This document shows positions 26,990 through 36,042 of a DNA stretch of 64,000 nucleotides, piece by piece. This DNA is from Limnobaculum allomyrinae (GTDB lineage Bacteria > Pseudomonadota > Gammaproteobacteria > Enterobacterales > Enterobacteriaceae): assembly GCF_016649425.1 (NCBI RefSeq), contig NZ_JADRCR010000002.1:506575-570574 (forward strand), given 5' to 3'. How positions within the stretch are numbered: position 1 is the stretch's first letter; the number at the start of each line of letters is the position of its first letter. The position numbers and the translations under genes were made by a program. The notes below the pieces were generated by a model, which ran no database searches, had not been told where the DNA came from, and saw only the letters and a program-made list of their open reading frames with translations.

Positions 26990-27382
26990 TAAAAAATCCT
27001 AATACTTTTTTATCAGATAAACGTTAAAACGGAAGTTCAACTCAGGTGAGAAGGGGAAACAACGCGGCGTATTGTAGCATTGTTCAACCAATAGTCTCTA
27101 ACAGAGTGATAATTTTTTAAACTAAAAATGCGGGTCTGAAACGGTGCAGATCCACTACCGCAAAGAGGTCACTCTCTCAGTCCACCAAAGCATAGCTTTT
27201 CTGGCTAATAGCGTGACGGAATAACGCTAATTTTGACTAAATAAAACCAGAGTATTATTTCTGCTTTGGAATATTTGATAACATTGGTTAAAGTCTAAAG
27301 CGGTTTTTCTTTTGTTAATCATTTAGGTTAGTGGAAGAATGAGAACGGCAAGATTAAAACAATAACTGAGACAGGGATAACC
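26990..27382. other. Divergent intergenic region between the MATE gene and ddh
   Basis: This 393-base spacer has genes transcribed outward on both sides, so it must hold both promoters. No riboswitch, operator or small gene could be supported by eye. Confidence 0.4.
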
Positions 27383-28282
27383 ATGACTAAAAAAATTAGA
27401 GCGGCCGTTGTCGGCTATGGAAATATTGGTAAATATGCGATTGAAGCCCTGAATGCGGCAGATGATTTTGAAATTGCTGGTGTAGTACGTCGCAGTACGG
27501 GTGAGCCACTGGCAGAGCTGGCGGCTTATCAGGTAGTGGATGACATTGATAAGTTAGACAAGGTTGATGTGGCCATTCTTTGCTCGCCAACCCGGGCCAT
27601 CAAGCAAGTGGCTCAGAAAATTTTGGCGAAAGGGATTAATACGGTAGACAGCTTTGACGTTCACTCTCAGATTGTTGATTTAAAAAACACCCTGGATCCT
27701 ATCGCAAAAGCCAACAATGCGGTATCGGTTGTGGCGGCAGGTTGGGATCCGGGTTCAGACTCTATTGTGCGTACTCTGATGCTGGCGATGGCGCCAAAAG
27801 GGATCACCTATACCAACTTTGGGCCGGGTATGAGCATGGGGCACTCGGTGGCAGCCAGAGCGATTCCGGGGGTTAAAGAAGCGCTATCTGTTACGGTACC
27901 AATGGGAACCGGCGTGCATCGCCGTCTGGTTTATATTGAACTGGAACAGGGTGCCGATTTTGCTACGGTAGAGAAAACGCTGAAGGCGGATGACTATTTT
28001 GCCTCGGATGAAACTCACGTTAAGCAGGTAGATTGTGTCGACAATCTGAAAGATATGGGGCACGGCGTGCATTTAACCCATAAAGGTGTCTCTGGCGAAA
28101 CTCAAAATCAGCTGTTTGAATATTCAATGCGCATCAACAATCCGGCATTGACCTCGCAGTTTTTAGTTTCTGCTGCCCGGGCGACCACGAAATTAAGCAG
28201 CGGTGCCTATACGGTAATTGAAGTTGCCCCGATTCATTTCCTGCAAGGGGAAACGGATAAACTGATTGAGCGTCTGGTGTAA
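27383..28282 (+). CDS. ddh: Meso-diaminopimelate dehydrogenase
   Basis: The 299-residue product has the Rossmann motif GYGNIG near residues 11-16, 'VAILCSPTRAIKQVA', 'NTVDSFDVHSQI', 'AAGWDPGSDSIVRTL' and 'FGPGMSMGHSVAARAIPGVK', matching NADPH-dependent diaminopimelate dehydrogenase (EC 1.4.1.16). It converts tetrahydrodipicolinate plus ammonia to meso-DAP in one step, or runs in reverse. Most Enterobacterales use only the succinylase route, so this is an extra path to lysine and peptidoglycan precursors. It is a single gene with its own terminator. Confidence 0.93.
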   Translation: MTKKIRAAVVGYGNIGKYAIEALNAADDFEIAGVVRRSTGEPLAELAAYQVVDDIDKLDKVDVAILCSPTRAIKQVAQKILAKGINTVDSFDVHSQIVDLKNTLDPIAKANNAVSVVAAGWDPGSDSIVRTLMLAMAPKGITYTNFGPGMSMGHSVAARAIPGVKEALSVTVPMGTGVHRRLVYIELEQGADFATVEKTLKADDYFASDETHVKQVDCVDNLKDMGHGVHLTHKGVSGETQNQLFEYSMRINNPALTSQFLVSAARATTKLSSGAYTVIEVAPIHFLQGETDKLIERLV

Positions 28283-28310
28283 TTTACCTTAACGTTTAGC
28301 CGTTAATAAC

Positions 28311-28348
28311 AAAACCCGCGTAATCTAATGGATGTGCGGGTTTTTGTT
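28311..28348 (+). terminator. Terminator after ddh
   Basis: AAACCCGC pairs with GCGGGTTT around a 16-base loop, followed by T-rich sequence. It lies between the convergent ddh and cfa genes. Confidence 0.8.
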
Positions 28349-28381
28349 TTTTTACTCTGATAATGAATAAGTGTATTAATC

Positions 28382-29533
28382 TTAACGCGGAACGCGGATC
28401 CCACCTTCAACCCCTTTAGGGCTGAACAGAATTTGCCACAGTTGAATATCTCTGGCGCGAAAAGCGCCTGCGCAGGCATTCAGATAGTAAGTAAACATCC
28501 GTTTAAAACGTTCATCGTACTGTCCTGAAAGCTCACCCCATCCCTGAGCAAATCGTTTGTACCAGGCCATCAGCGTATGGTCATAGTCGGCACCGAAGTT
28601 ATACAGATCTTCCATGACAAAATGCTTTTCGCTGTTTTGCGCAATATTAGTGACTGATGGCAGGCAACCGTTAGGAAAGATATATTTATGGATCCACGGG
28701 TCGACATTCACTTTAGTCTGTTTCGAACCAATGGTATGCAGTAAAAACAGCCCATTCGGTTTCAGGTTACGCGCAACCACATCAAAATAAGTGTGATAGT
28801 TTTTGGGGCCGACGTGCTCAAACATTCCCACCGACACAATCCGATCATAATGATTATGTAAGTCGCGGTAATCTTCCAGCAGAATGGTGACATCCAGCCC
28901 GGCACAGCGCTGTTGCGCCAGCTTTTGCTGTTCAGCAGAGATAGTTACACCTTCTACTGAAACACCATAGTTTTTCGCCGCGTAGGCGGATAACCCGCCC
29001 CAGCCGCAGCCAATATCCAGCAGCGTCATTCCCGGTTTTAACTGAAGTTTTTCACAAATCATTTTAAGCTTTGCCTGCTGAGCCTGATCCAGCGTATTCG
29101 CCTCTTTCCAGTAACCGCAGGAGTATTGCATATAAGGATCAAGGATCTGGTTAAACAGATCGTTACCCAAATCATAATGCTTTTTGCCCACCATCCAGGC
29201 GCGATGTTTTGATTGCAGATTAAACAGTCGGGCGGTGGCGATACGTAGAAAATCTTTAATGTGATGGGGGACTTTTTTATCCAACCCGAAGTGCAGGATT
29301 CGATGAAATAACATATCGGGGCGTTGACAGTCCCACCATCCGTCCATATAGCTTTCCCCCAGGCCAAGGGAGCCTTGCTGCACAACGCGTTTAAAGAACT
29401 GCGGATGGTGAACTTGAATATCAAACGGACGCGAACCGTTAATTTCAATATCAGCCTGTTCCAGTAACTCACTGATAATTCGGTACCACGGATTATCCTG
29501 AGTGCTGACATCTTCAATACATGATGAGCTCAT
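28382..29533 (-). CDS. cfa: Cyclopropane-fatty-acid synthase
   Basis: The 383-residue product (E. coli Cfa is 382) has 'GLGESYMDGWWDCQRPD' in its N-terminal domain, 'HYDLGNDLFNQILDPYMQYS', the SAM-binding 'LLDIGCGWGGLSAYAAKNYG' and 'VSVGMFEHVGPKNY'. It methylenates cis-unsaturated acyl chains of membrane phospholipids in stationary phase or acid stress. Its upstream region is long (420 bases, 29534-29954), as in E. coli where a long 5' leader is a small-RNA target. That regulation is inference here. Confidence 0.95.
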   Translation of the reverse strand: MSSSCIEDVSTQDNPWYRIISELLEQADIEINGSRPFDIQVHHPQFFKRVVQQGSLGLGESYMDGWWDCQRPDMLFHRILHFGLDKKVPHHIKDFLRIATARLFNLQSKHRAWMVGKKHYDLGNDLFNQILDPYMQYSCGYWKEANTLDQAQQAKLKMICEKLQLKPGMTLLDIGCGWGGLSAYAAKNYGVSVEGVTISAEQQKLAQQRCAGLDVTILLEDYRDLHNHYDRIVSVGMFEHVGPKNYHTYFDVVARNLKPNGLFLLHTIGSKQTKVNVDPWIHKYIFPNGCLPSVTNIAQNSEKHFVMEDLYNFGADYDHTLMAWYKRFAQGWGELSGQYDERFKRMFTYYLNACAGAFRARDIQLWQILFSPKGVEGGIRVPR

Positions 29534-29819
29534 AGTTTCTCCATAACGTTATCTGGTTACTACCTTAAGGCACACCCGAGATATAACGCACAGGGTGAGT
29601 GAATACCTGAAGGCAGGTTAACCACCAAGGATGAAAACGTATTTTTGGTTTAGCAACAGAGAGAAAATCCGGAGGCAAGCAGCAAACCGGTGAACCAGTC
29701 CATGATAGAAACAGGGGCGAAATTCCATCGCCTGCAAGACGTTTGTAATATAAACGTTTTAATAATGTTATGTATGGTGGTTTTTCGAGTATAGAGCGGC
29801 TAAAAGCAAGACTCAAGAC

Positions 29820-29833
29820 GTGATTTGCATCAC
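29820..29833. promoter_or_regulatory. CRP-like palindrome upstream of cfa
   Basis: GTGATTTGCATCAC is a perfect dyad (GTGAT, N4, ATCAC), the core of a CRP site, about 290 bases upstream of the cfa start. The flanking C and C differ from the ideal T and A. It could act on a distal cfa promoter. Confidence 0.4.
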
Positions 29834-29894
29834 CTTTGATGTTTTTTTAAGCATGTCGGATAACGCAATGATTTATGGGGAAATAATTAGCTGG

Positions 29895-29942
29895 TGAATG
29901 TTCAGGCTGCCAGAGTTGATACTCTGTTGGCCTGAACATTCA
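29895..29942 (-). terminator. Terminator after the gene at 29955
   Basis: A perfect 13-bp outer stem (TGAATGTTCAGGC with its complement) encloses a second 6-bp stem (CAGAGT/ACTCTG with loop TGAT). The structure begins 13 bases past the stop. Confidence 0.75.
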
Positions 29943-29954
29943 GGAAAAGATGAG

Positions 29955-30782
29955 TTATTCCCCGTATTGCGCGAAGCTTTCTGCTCCTTCACCACACAAG
30001 AATACCTGTACCCAATCGACTAATAGCAGTTGGTGTTGCCTGACGAAGTTGTCCACTAATGGCGCGATAGCTGCAGATTCCGTATGGGCTCCAGGCCTCA
30101 GACACAGAGTGGTGATATAGCCAGTGTCATCCGTCTGGCCCCAGAAGATCCAACCTGATGCTGTTTGCCGGGCGAAACCGTTCATCACTGTTGCGGCGGC
30201 GTTGCTGAATGCGATACCGTCATAGGTTTTTTCCAGATTGAAGACGTTATCCAGTTCAGAAAGAGAAAGTGATTTTTCCGGTAGCGGTATATCAACCCGA
30301 CGACGAACGTGAAGCTGCTTAAAACCAGAACCGTCATGCTGGGTCTGATAGATATTCAGTATATCTTCCAGCTCCTGACGGATTTCATTTTCAAGCCGAA
30401 CCGAAAGAAACTCAAACTGACGCCAGTCATCCTCATACACCACCAAAACGTTTTCCAGTGAGCTTACTGCTTCCACCCCCGGCAAGTCCGAACTGATAGT
30501 AGGTAAGCTGTAGAGGATTTTGGCTGGATCAATTTGCATCACTTCATATTTTGCCAGCGTAATGATCAACGAGCCGGTTTTACGAAATTCGGATTTGCGT
30601 GGTGGCTCGGCACTGACCACGCTCCATTCATCCCCGGCGATACTTAGCGTCGTATTGATTTCAAAGGTATCCGGCAGTTGATCAATGGGTACCTCAGAAG
30701 CGGCAAATGCATTTTCCTGACCATTTTCAATAAACTGAACCCGAATGATTTCTTTATCTTTCTTTTTACCAAAGCCGAACAT
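29955..30782 (-). CDS. Conserved hypothetical cytosolic protein
   Basis: The 275-residue product is soluble and acidic, and begins MFGFGKKKDKEIIRVQFIEN. It has no signal peptide, membrane segment or catalytic motif that I recognise. Two conserved-looking parts are visible: 'TFEINTTLSIAGDEWSVVSA' near residue 40 and a C-terminal half from 'GIAFSNAAATVMNGFARQTA'. AGGA lies before the ATG. It is a single gene with a strong terminator. No function is proposed. Confidence 0.7.
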   Translation of the reverse strand: MFGFGKKKDKEIIRVQFIENGQENAFAASEVPIDQLPDTFEINTTLSIAGDEWSVVSAEPPRKSEFRKTGSLIITLAKYEVMQIDPAKILYSLPTISSDLPGVEAVSSLENVLVVYEDDWRQFEFLSVRLENEIRQELEDILNIYQTQHDGSGFKQLHVRRRVDIPLPEKSLSLSELDNVFNLEKTYDGIAFSNAAATVMNGFARQTASGWIFWGQTDDTGYITTLCLRPGAHTESAAIAPLVDNFVRQHQLLLVDWVQVFLCGEGAESFAQYGE

Positions 30783-31022
30783 TGCTCAAATCCTTTTTCG
30801 GGAAGCAAAACAGAAGTCTTTAACGTTATCTGAATCGAATCAAAAATCAAATATCAGGCATTGTTTTTTAACTAAAATTCGATCGTATCGACAATATTGA
30901 GTTTTTCTTTATTGTGATGCTTTGTGTTATGGGGGGAATGGTATCAATAGTGGCAGAAAAGGGTGATTTCCTGTAATGACCGGAACGGTTATAGTGAGCT
31001 ATCAACATTTATTAAGGACAAT

Positions 31023-31574
31023 ATGATGGAAAGAATAAGGCAGTTTATTTACTCGCTGTTTATTGCTTTGACACTGGGTTGCACTTTTTCGGCACATGCT
31101 GGCGATCCGGGACCTTACTGGCTGGTGTTTTTGGATATATCGGAAGAATCCTATCAGGATGGTCAAAAGCTGCTGATTGATTTGAGAAAAATGGAATCGC
31201 TATCTGATGGAAAAAGAGAGTTCTGTTTTATGTGTAACGGTGGCGATGCGGGTAGTTATGTCGATGTGCTTTATCTTTATTCCATACCGGTTGGTTTGTC
31301 CGTTGAGGAACTGCGCAAAGCGGTGAAAGGGGATGATGAAGCCAAACGGAAAATGCAAAGCGTATTGAATAAATTTGAAGACAATAAAGGGCACGGAGTT
31401 GATGGCTTGTTGATTTATGACCATCAGCCAGGAAAAGTGACCATTTACACCATGGATAAAAAAGTTGGTTCAAAACTGACAACTGAAGGCAAAGAGGTGA
31501 AGTCCAGGCTGTTGCATTCCAGTCTGGATAAGCTGTTAGAGGATGCTGCGGGTAAGTTAGATCGGCCAGTATAA
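31023..31574 (+). CDS. Secreted/periplasmic hypothetical protein
   Basis: The start at 31023 follows AAGGA; the next codon is also ATG. The 183-residue product has a signal peptide (to FSAHAG near residue 27). The mature part contains FCFMCNGGDAG with two Cys that could form a disulfide, an alpha/beta segment, and a Lys-rich C terminus. I do not recognise the family. It is a single gene ended by the hairpin at 31612. Confidence 0.7.
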   Translation: MMERIRQFIYSLFIALTLGCTFSAHAGDPGPYWLVFLDISEESYQDGQKLLIDLRKMESLSDGKREFCFMCNGGDAGSYVDVLYLYSIPVGLSVEELRKAVKGDDEAKRKMQSVLNKFEDNKGHGVDGLLIYDHQPGKVTIYTMDKKVGSKLTTEGKEVKSRLLHSSLDKLLEDAAGKLDRPV

Positions 31575-31611
31575 GAGGGTTGTTAGTAGAAGGGATGGTC
31601 TTTAGATGGCG

Positions 31612-31640
31612 AAAAACCGGTGATACAGGCCGGTTTTTTT
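31612..31640 (+). terminator. Terminator after the secreted protein gene
   Basis: AAAAACCGG and CCGGTTTTT form a 9-bp stem with a 9-base loop and a T run. Confidence 0.85.
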
Positions 31641-31787
31641 ATGCTCCACATTGACCTTAGTTCCCATCAACAATATGAACTATGGCGATTTTTCAACTAG
31701 GCTTAATACAGTACTTTTGATTTATTGCCCCTGACATTTGTTGTTATCACCTCTGAAGGGGCATCACACAGCTTCCGGGAGAGTGGG

Positions 31788-33866
31788 ATGAGCAGAACAG
31801 GAAACGTCCTGAGCTGGACGGGTGGGATTATCGTTGTTGTTATCGTCGCAGCCCTGATCTTTTTGGCGACCTTTGACTTGAACCGCCTGAAACCAACCAT
31901 CAATGAGAAAGTAACCGCCGAATTACACCGGCCGTTTGCCATTCGCGGTGATTTAGGGGTTAACTGGCAGCGTCAACCGGATGAAACAGGCTGGCGGCGC
32001 TGGGTTCCCTGGCCAATGCTGCATGCGGAAGACCTTGTTTTAGGTAATCCTCCGCAGATCCCCGGTGATAATATGGTGACCTTGCAGCGCGTTGAGGCAT
32101 TAATATCACCGTTATCCTTGCTGCATAAAGAGCTTTATATTCAGCGCATCTGGCTAAAACAGCCGTATGCATCCATTCAGCGTTTAGCCAATGGCGATAA
32201 TAACTGGAGCTTCACTCCCTCAAAAACAGACCCTTCCGCCCCCCCTTCAAGCTGGTCAGTGAATATTAACGATATCGTGTTCGATAGCGGCAAGGTGGAT
32301 TTTAAAGATGCCACCCTGAAAGCGGATATTCATGCGGTTATCGACCCCTTAGGCAAGCCTCTTCCTTTTAGCGAAGTTACCGGAAGCGGTGATAAACAGC
32401 AGCAAAATAGCGTGCCGGAGTATGTCTTAGGTTGGCAAGTTGAGGGGAAATACAAAGGCGAGTCGCTAAAAGGCAGCGGTAAAGTGGGGGGTATGTTATC
32501 CCTGAAGAGTGCCGACCGCCCATTTCCGGTACAGGCTGATGTAAGTTCAGGCACCACGCGAATTGCCCTGGCGGGAACACTGACGGATCCAATGAATCTT
32601 GGGGCGTTAGATTTACAGCTTAAATTATCAGGCCGTAGTTTGGGCAACCTGTATGGTATTACCGGCGTGTTGTTGCCAAATACACCCGCCTATTCAACCA
32701 ATGGTCGTTTGATTGCCCATATTCATGCTGAAGGAGGTGCTACCTTCGATTATCAGGATTTTAACGGCAAGATTGGCAGCAGCGATATACACGGTAGCCT
32801 GAAATATACCGCCAGCAAACCCCGGCCAGTGCTGAAAGGGGAGTTAGTCTCTAAACAACTACTGTTCACCGATTTGGCTCCTTTAATCGGGGCTGATTCT
32901 AATAAGCAGAAAAAGCAGCGGGGTGAGAAAAGCCTCCAGCCTGCCGATAAAGTATTGCCGGTAGAACCGTTCGAAACCAAAAGCTGGGATGTGATGGATG
33001 CGGACGTGAAGTTCACCGCTAAGTACATCGAGCACGGTAAATCATTGCCGGTAAACAATCTGTATACCCATCTGATATTAAATAACGGTGAGATCCTGAT
33101 GGATCCTCTGCGCTTTGGCGTGGCGGGAGGAAGCCTGAACTCCACAATTCGGCTGGATGGCAGTAAAAGTCCAATGCAGGGAAAGGTTGATATGCATGCC
33201 CGGCGCTTCCAACTGAAACAGCTTTTGCCGGAAGTAGAGATGATGAAAAACAGCCGTGGGCAAATCAATGGCGATGCCAGCTTAACCGGACGGGGTAATT
33301 CAGTGGCCGCGCTATTAGGCAGCAGCAGTGGTGATTTACGCATATTAATGAACGAAGGCATGATCAGCCGTGGCCTGATGGAGATTCTGGGTCTGAACGT
33401 GGGTAACTATCTGGTTTCACAACTTTTTGGTGATGATGAAGTGAAGATTAACTGTGTGGCGGCGGACGTGAATATCCGTGGCGGACTCGCCTCCCCACGT
33501 TTACTGGTGTTTGATACTGAAAACGCCATTATTAACGTTACCGGCCAGACCAATTTTGCCACTGAACGACTGGATTTATCCATCGACCCACAAAGCAAAG
33601 GTATGCGCTTACTCACACTGCGCTCTCCGCTGTATGTGAAAGGTACCTTTAAGAACCCTCAACCGGGAGTCGAAGCCGCGCCATTAATTGCCCGGGGTGC
33701 TGCGGCAGTGGCGTTAGGTGTGGTTGTTGCTCCGGCTGCGGCATTACTGGCGTTAGTGTCACCAAGCGAAGGGGAAGAGAACCAGTGTGGACAGGTACTG
33801 AGACAGATGAAGGATCAGCCAAAGGGTAAATCCACAAAGGTAAAGAAAGGCGCTAAAGCTAAGTAG
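31788..33866 (+). CDS. yhjG: AsmA family protein, YhjG-like
   Basis: The start at 31788 (MSRTGNVLSW) follows GGGAGAG. The 692-residue length matches E. coli YhjG (about 690). An N-terminal membrane anchor (residues 11-30) is followed by the AsmA N-terminal domain ('FDLNRLKPTINEKV') and a long repeated beta-rich region. The conserved AsmA_2 segment comes next ('NEGMISRGLMEILGLNVGNY' near residue 525). AsmA-like proteins span the periplasm and are linked to phospholipid movement to the outer membrane. The C terminus is Lys-rich. It is a single gene. Confidence 0.88.
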   Translation: MSRTGNVLSWTGGIIVVVIVAALIFLATFDLNRLKPTINEKVTAELHRPFAIRGDLGVNWQRQPDETGWRRWVPWPMLHAEDLVLGNPPQIPGDNMVTLQRVEALISPLSLLHKELYIQRIWLKQPYASIQRLANGDNNWSFTPSKTDPSAPPSSWSVNINDIVFDSGKVDFKDATLKADIHAVIDPLGKPLPFSEVTGSGDKQQQNSVPEYVLGWQVEGKYKGESLKGSGKVGGMLSLKSADRPFPVQADVSSGTTRIALAGTLTDPMNLGALDLQLKLSGRSLGNLYGITGVLLPNTPAYSTNGRLIAHIHAEGGATFDYQDFNGKIGSSDIHGSLKYTASKPRPVLKGELVSKQLLFTDLAPLIGADSNKQKKQRGEKSLQPADKVLPVEPFETKSWDVMDADVKFTAKYIEHGKSLPVNNLYTHLILNNGEILMDPLRFGVAGGSLNSTIRLDGSKSPMQGKVDMHARRFQLKQLLPEVEMMKNSRGQINGDASLTGRGNSVAALLGSSSGDLRILMNEGMISRGLMEILGLNVGNYLVSQLFGDDEVKINCVAADVNIRGGLASPRLLVFDTENAIINVTGQTNFATERLDLSIDPQSKGMRLLTLRSPLYVKGTFKNPQPGVEAAPLIARGAAAVALGVVVAPAAALLALVSPSEGEENQCGQVLRQMKDQPKGKSTKVKKGAKAK

Positions 33867-34131
33867 AGCTATTTGGAATACAAATAAGAGAAAAGTAGCG
33901 GTTTTTATCTGCATATTGCATGGTTTTTCGAGATGTTTCGCATTATTGGTATGAATCTGAAAAGGTCGATTGCGGGTGGTTTTGGGGTTGATATAGTGGC
34001 GGGGCATCCTGAGTTGGGATGCCGGGATTTGCAGCCCGAATAGCTCCTTGAGAATGACATATTGATACATAAAGTATTTTTATAGTCATGGTCTTTGTGC
34101 ACCTTAAAAACATGTCATAATGCTTGTTCTA

Positions 34132-34230
34132 TGGTGGCTTTGGCTGGGACATCTTTGGATGTGCCGTTTCCAAGGGGCGGTCTGCAAACCCGAACAAAGC
34201 CACCACCCCAAGAGATTTGCAGCTCCGGAG
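34132..34230 (+). ncRNA. Structured leader RNA resembling phage C4 antisense RNA
   Basis: A perfect 11-bp closing stem (TGGTGGCTTTG at 34132-34142 with CAAAGCCACCA at 34195-34205) encloses a hairpin ACATC-TTTG-GATGT and a short CCG/CGG hairpin. An unpaired stretch holds CTGCAAA (34182-34188). That heptamer is complementary to TTTGCAG just downstream (34216-34222), and GGTGG after it could compete with the CCACC strand. This is the logic of the P1/P7 C4 antisense RNA, which represses a following phage gene. A 55-codon ORF follows. The family name is a pattern-based guess. Confidence 0.55.
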
Positions 34231-34263
34231 GTGGGAGATATTAACTACCTTTGGAGTTAGCCC

Positions 34264-34431
34264 ATGAACGAACTTACTCAACAAGACTCTTTAACCCCTG
34301 AAGATATTACCGTTCAGTGTTTAGCCGTGATTAATGCCGCGTTAAATACTGAAAACCTCGCCACCCGTGAAGCTTTGATGTTTGTGTTACAGGAAAGGTT
34401 AAGGGAGTTGTATAAGGTGTTGGGGGAGTAA
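34264..34431 (+). CDS. Small protein (55 aa) downstream of the C4-like RNA
   Basis: ATG at 34264 is preceded by TGGAG with 7-base spacing. The product MNELTQQDSLTPEDITVQCL... is acidic and mostly helical, ending LQERLRELYKVLGE. I do not recognise it. Its position just behind a regulatory RNA and just before a strong hairpin makes it a real translated unit in my view. It is likely a phage-derived regulator kept after decay of the surrounding element. Confidence 0.6.
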   Translation: MNELTQQDSLTPEDITVQCLAVINAALNTENLATREALMFVLQERLRELYKVLGE

Positions 34432-34440
34432 CGGTAAGTT

Positions 34441-34470
34441 AAAAAGGATTGTGGGGGACAATCCTTTTTA
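34441..34470. terminator. Bidirectional terminator
   Basis: A perfect stem (AAAAAGGATTGT with ACAATCCTTTTT) around GGGGG lies between the convergent 55-codon ORF and the HNH gene. It carries T runs on both strands and includes the HNH stop codon. Confidence 0.85.
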
Positions 34471-35151
34471 TTCACGTTCTAGTCGAGTTATTTTTTTGTA
34501 GATTTTCTCAACCAATAATTCTGCATCTTTGCTGTGATGAAACGCTCTATGACAGTTGGGGCAGACAGCAATGCAATTACTTGTAGTATCGGAACCGCCA
34601 TTAGATAACCATTTTACATGGTGAGCCTCTAGAAAAAACTGACCATCTTTATTTTTAAATGGACCGAGTTGGTTGCAGTTTTCACATTTTCCATTCGTCG
34701 AACGCCTAACCCATTCACTCACTCCCCCATTCCTTACATACCGAGATCCTGTATTTGGGATAGTGGTGGGCTTTATTACACCTTGAGGAATTGATTGCGT
34801 TGCCTCAGCTTTTTTATTTGAATCTTCAGCATAAAGTGTTTCTGTTGATATAGGGTTAGGATAAGTGAAAACCTTCTTATGGATTAAAGATTTAAGTTGC
34901 TGAAAGATGTTTTTCCCTACATTCCTTGCCGGTTTTAATCCAGGTAAGTAGTCAATTCCCTCAAGTACAACAACATAAGATATATTTTGCATACGGTACT
35001 CAAACGCTTTTTCAGAACGACCAAAACGTTCGTGTAGCTTTCTATAGCAATCTTTTTTGTTAAAGGGGATTTGGTCTAAATAACTATCATACATCTCAAA
35101 ATAAGCCCGAACAGAAGCTTCAAGTTCTTCATCACTCCAAGAGTTACTCAC
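34468..35151 (-). CDS. HNH endonuclease family protein
   Basis: The 227-residue product has an N-terminal helical domain (SWSDEELEASVRAYFEMY) and a C-terminal HNH module. The module consists of CENC, then 'FFLEAHHVKWLSNGGSD', 'TSNCIAVCPNCHRAFHH', so the zinc ligands and the catalytic His pair are present. HNH proteins of this shape are often restriction or mobile-element nucleases. AT content is higher than in the neighbouring core genes, and the C4-like RNA sits on the other side of the shared terminator, suggesting an acquired pair. Confidence 0.85.
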   Translation of the reverse strand: MSNSWSDEELEASVRAYFEMYDSYLDQIPFNKKDCYRKLHERFGRSEKAFEYRMQNISYVVVLEGIDYLPGLKPARNVGKNIFQQLKSLIHKKVFTYPNPISTETLYAEDSNKKAEATQSIPQGVIKPTTIPNTGSRYVRNGGVSEWVRRSTNGKCENCNQLGPFKNKDGQFFLEAHHVKWLSNGGSDTTSNCIAVCPNCHRAFHHSKDAELLVEKIYKKITRLERE

Positions 35152-35345
35152 TATAAATCCTTATTTGATACTTGCGAGGTATCGCACAAGAATACATGGT
35201 TTCGATTACTTGATTAAGTAACTAATTCAAGTAACGAGAGATGGTTTGTTTTTTATTGACGGGATATAACAATGAAGGGTATTTACCCTAAAAACCGTAT
35301 CCTCCCGAATACAGCTTTTAGGGCTAAATTATCAATTACGATAGA

Positions 35346-35894
35346 TTAATGCTGCCCAATCCCCCGTAACTTTATCCCCGCATAAATCTGCAATATGCCA
35401 TACATCAAAACAATCACCCCAAGCCAGATGGTGGTAATCACCAGTCCAATAATCGGTTGTGCCATCAGTAATGCACCGAGAATTATCGCCAGTGCACCGC
35501 TAAGGATAATCATCCATTCTCCCTGAATCTGATTGCGAACCTGAATCGCAAACAGAATGCGGTAAATACCGCCAATAATCAGCCAGACAGCTAAAAAGAT
35601 CATCAGGATGCTGGCGGTCGCCGCCGGGTTATACAGAGCCAACACACCAAAGATGATGGAGATAACCCCATAGCCAAATAGCCATCCTTTAGAAACCACA
35701 ATACGGTTAGTAAACAGCGAGACAATAGTAATTACCCCTTCCAGCAGGGCAAACAAACCAATCGCCCAGGCCACCGATATTGCGGTTGATAGCGGTGCGG
35801 TTAATGCAGCAATACTAAATAAAATGGCAATCACGCCATAAATAATTAATACCCACCAGTTACGGGAGAGAACTCCCAATATTTCCTGTCTCAT
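35346..35894 (-). CDS. hdeD: HdeD family acid-resistance membrane protein
   Basis: The start at 35894 (MRQEILGVLSRNW) follows GGGGAA and gives 182 residues with six transmembrane segments in three repeats ('WWVLIIYGVIAILFSIAALT', 'GWLFGYGVISIIFGVLALY', 'WMIILSGALAIILGALLM'). HdeD in E. coli contributes to acid resistance at high density. Here it stands alone, without hdeA or hdeB. Confidence 0.85.
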   Translation of the reverse strand: MRQEILGVLSRNWWVLIIYGVIAILFSIAALTAPLSTAISVAWAIGLFALLEGVITIVSLFTNRIVVSKGWLFGYGVISIIFGVLALYNPAATASILMIFLAVWLIIGGIYRILFAIQVRNQIQGEWMIILSGALAIILGALLMAQPIIGLVITTIWLGVIVLMYGILQIYAGIKLRGIGQH

Positions 35895-36042
35895 ATTTAT
35901 TCCCCATATCATTCAGATGATGATATTCAATTTATGTAGTGAGTTATGAATAGTTACATTAATAAATATAGGCCTGATTGCATCAGGCCGTTTACCACAT
36001 GATGTTATTTCAAATATGTTCGATAAATATCAGGAAGGCAGA

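Noticed and set aside
26990-27382. Lysine riboswitch before ddh
   Set aside because: The function of ddh invited the idea, but no five-helix layout or conserved core could be traced by eye.
29565-29816. 83-residue ORF upstream of cfa
   Set aside because: No ribosome-binding site and an unlikely residue mix; the stretch is better explained as the long cfa leader and promoter region.
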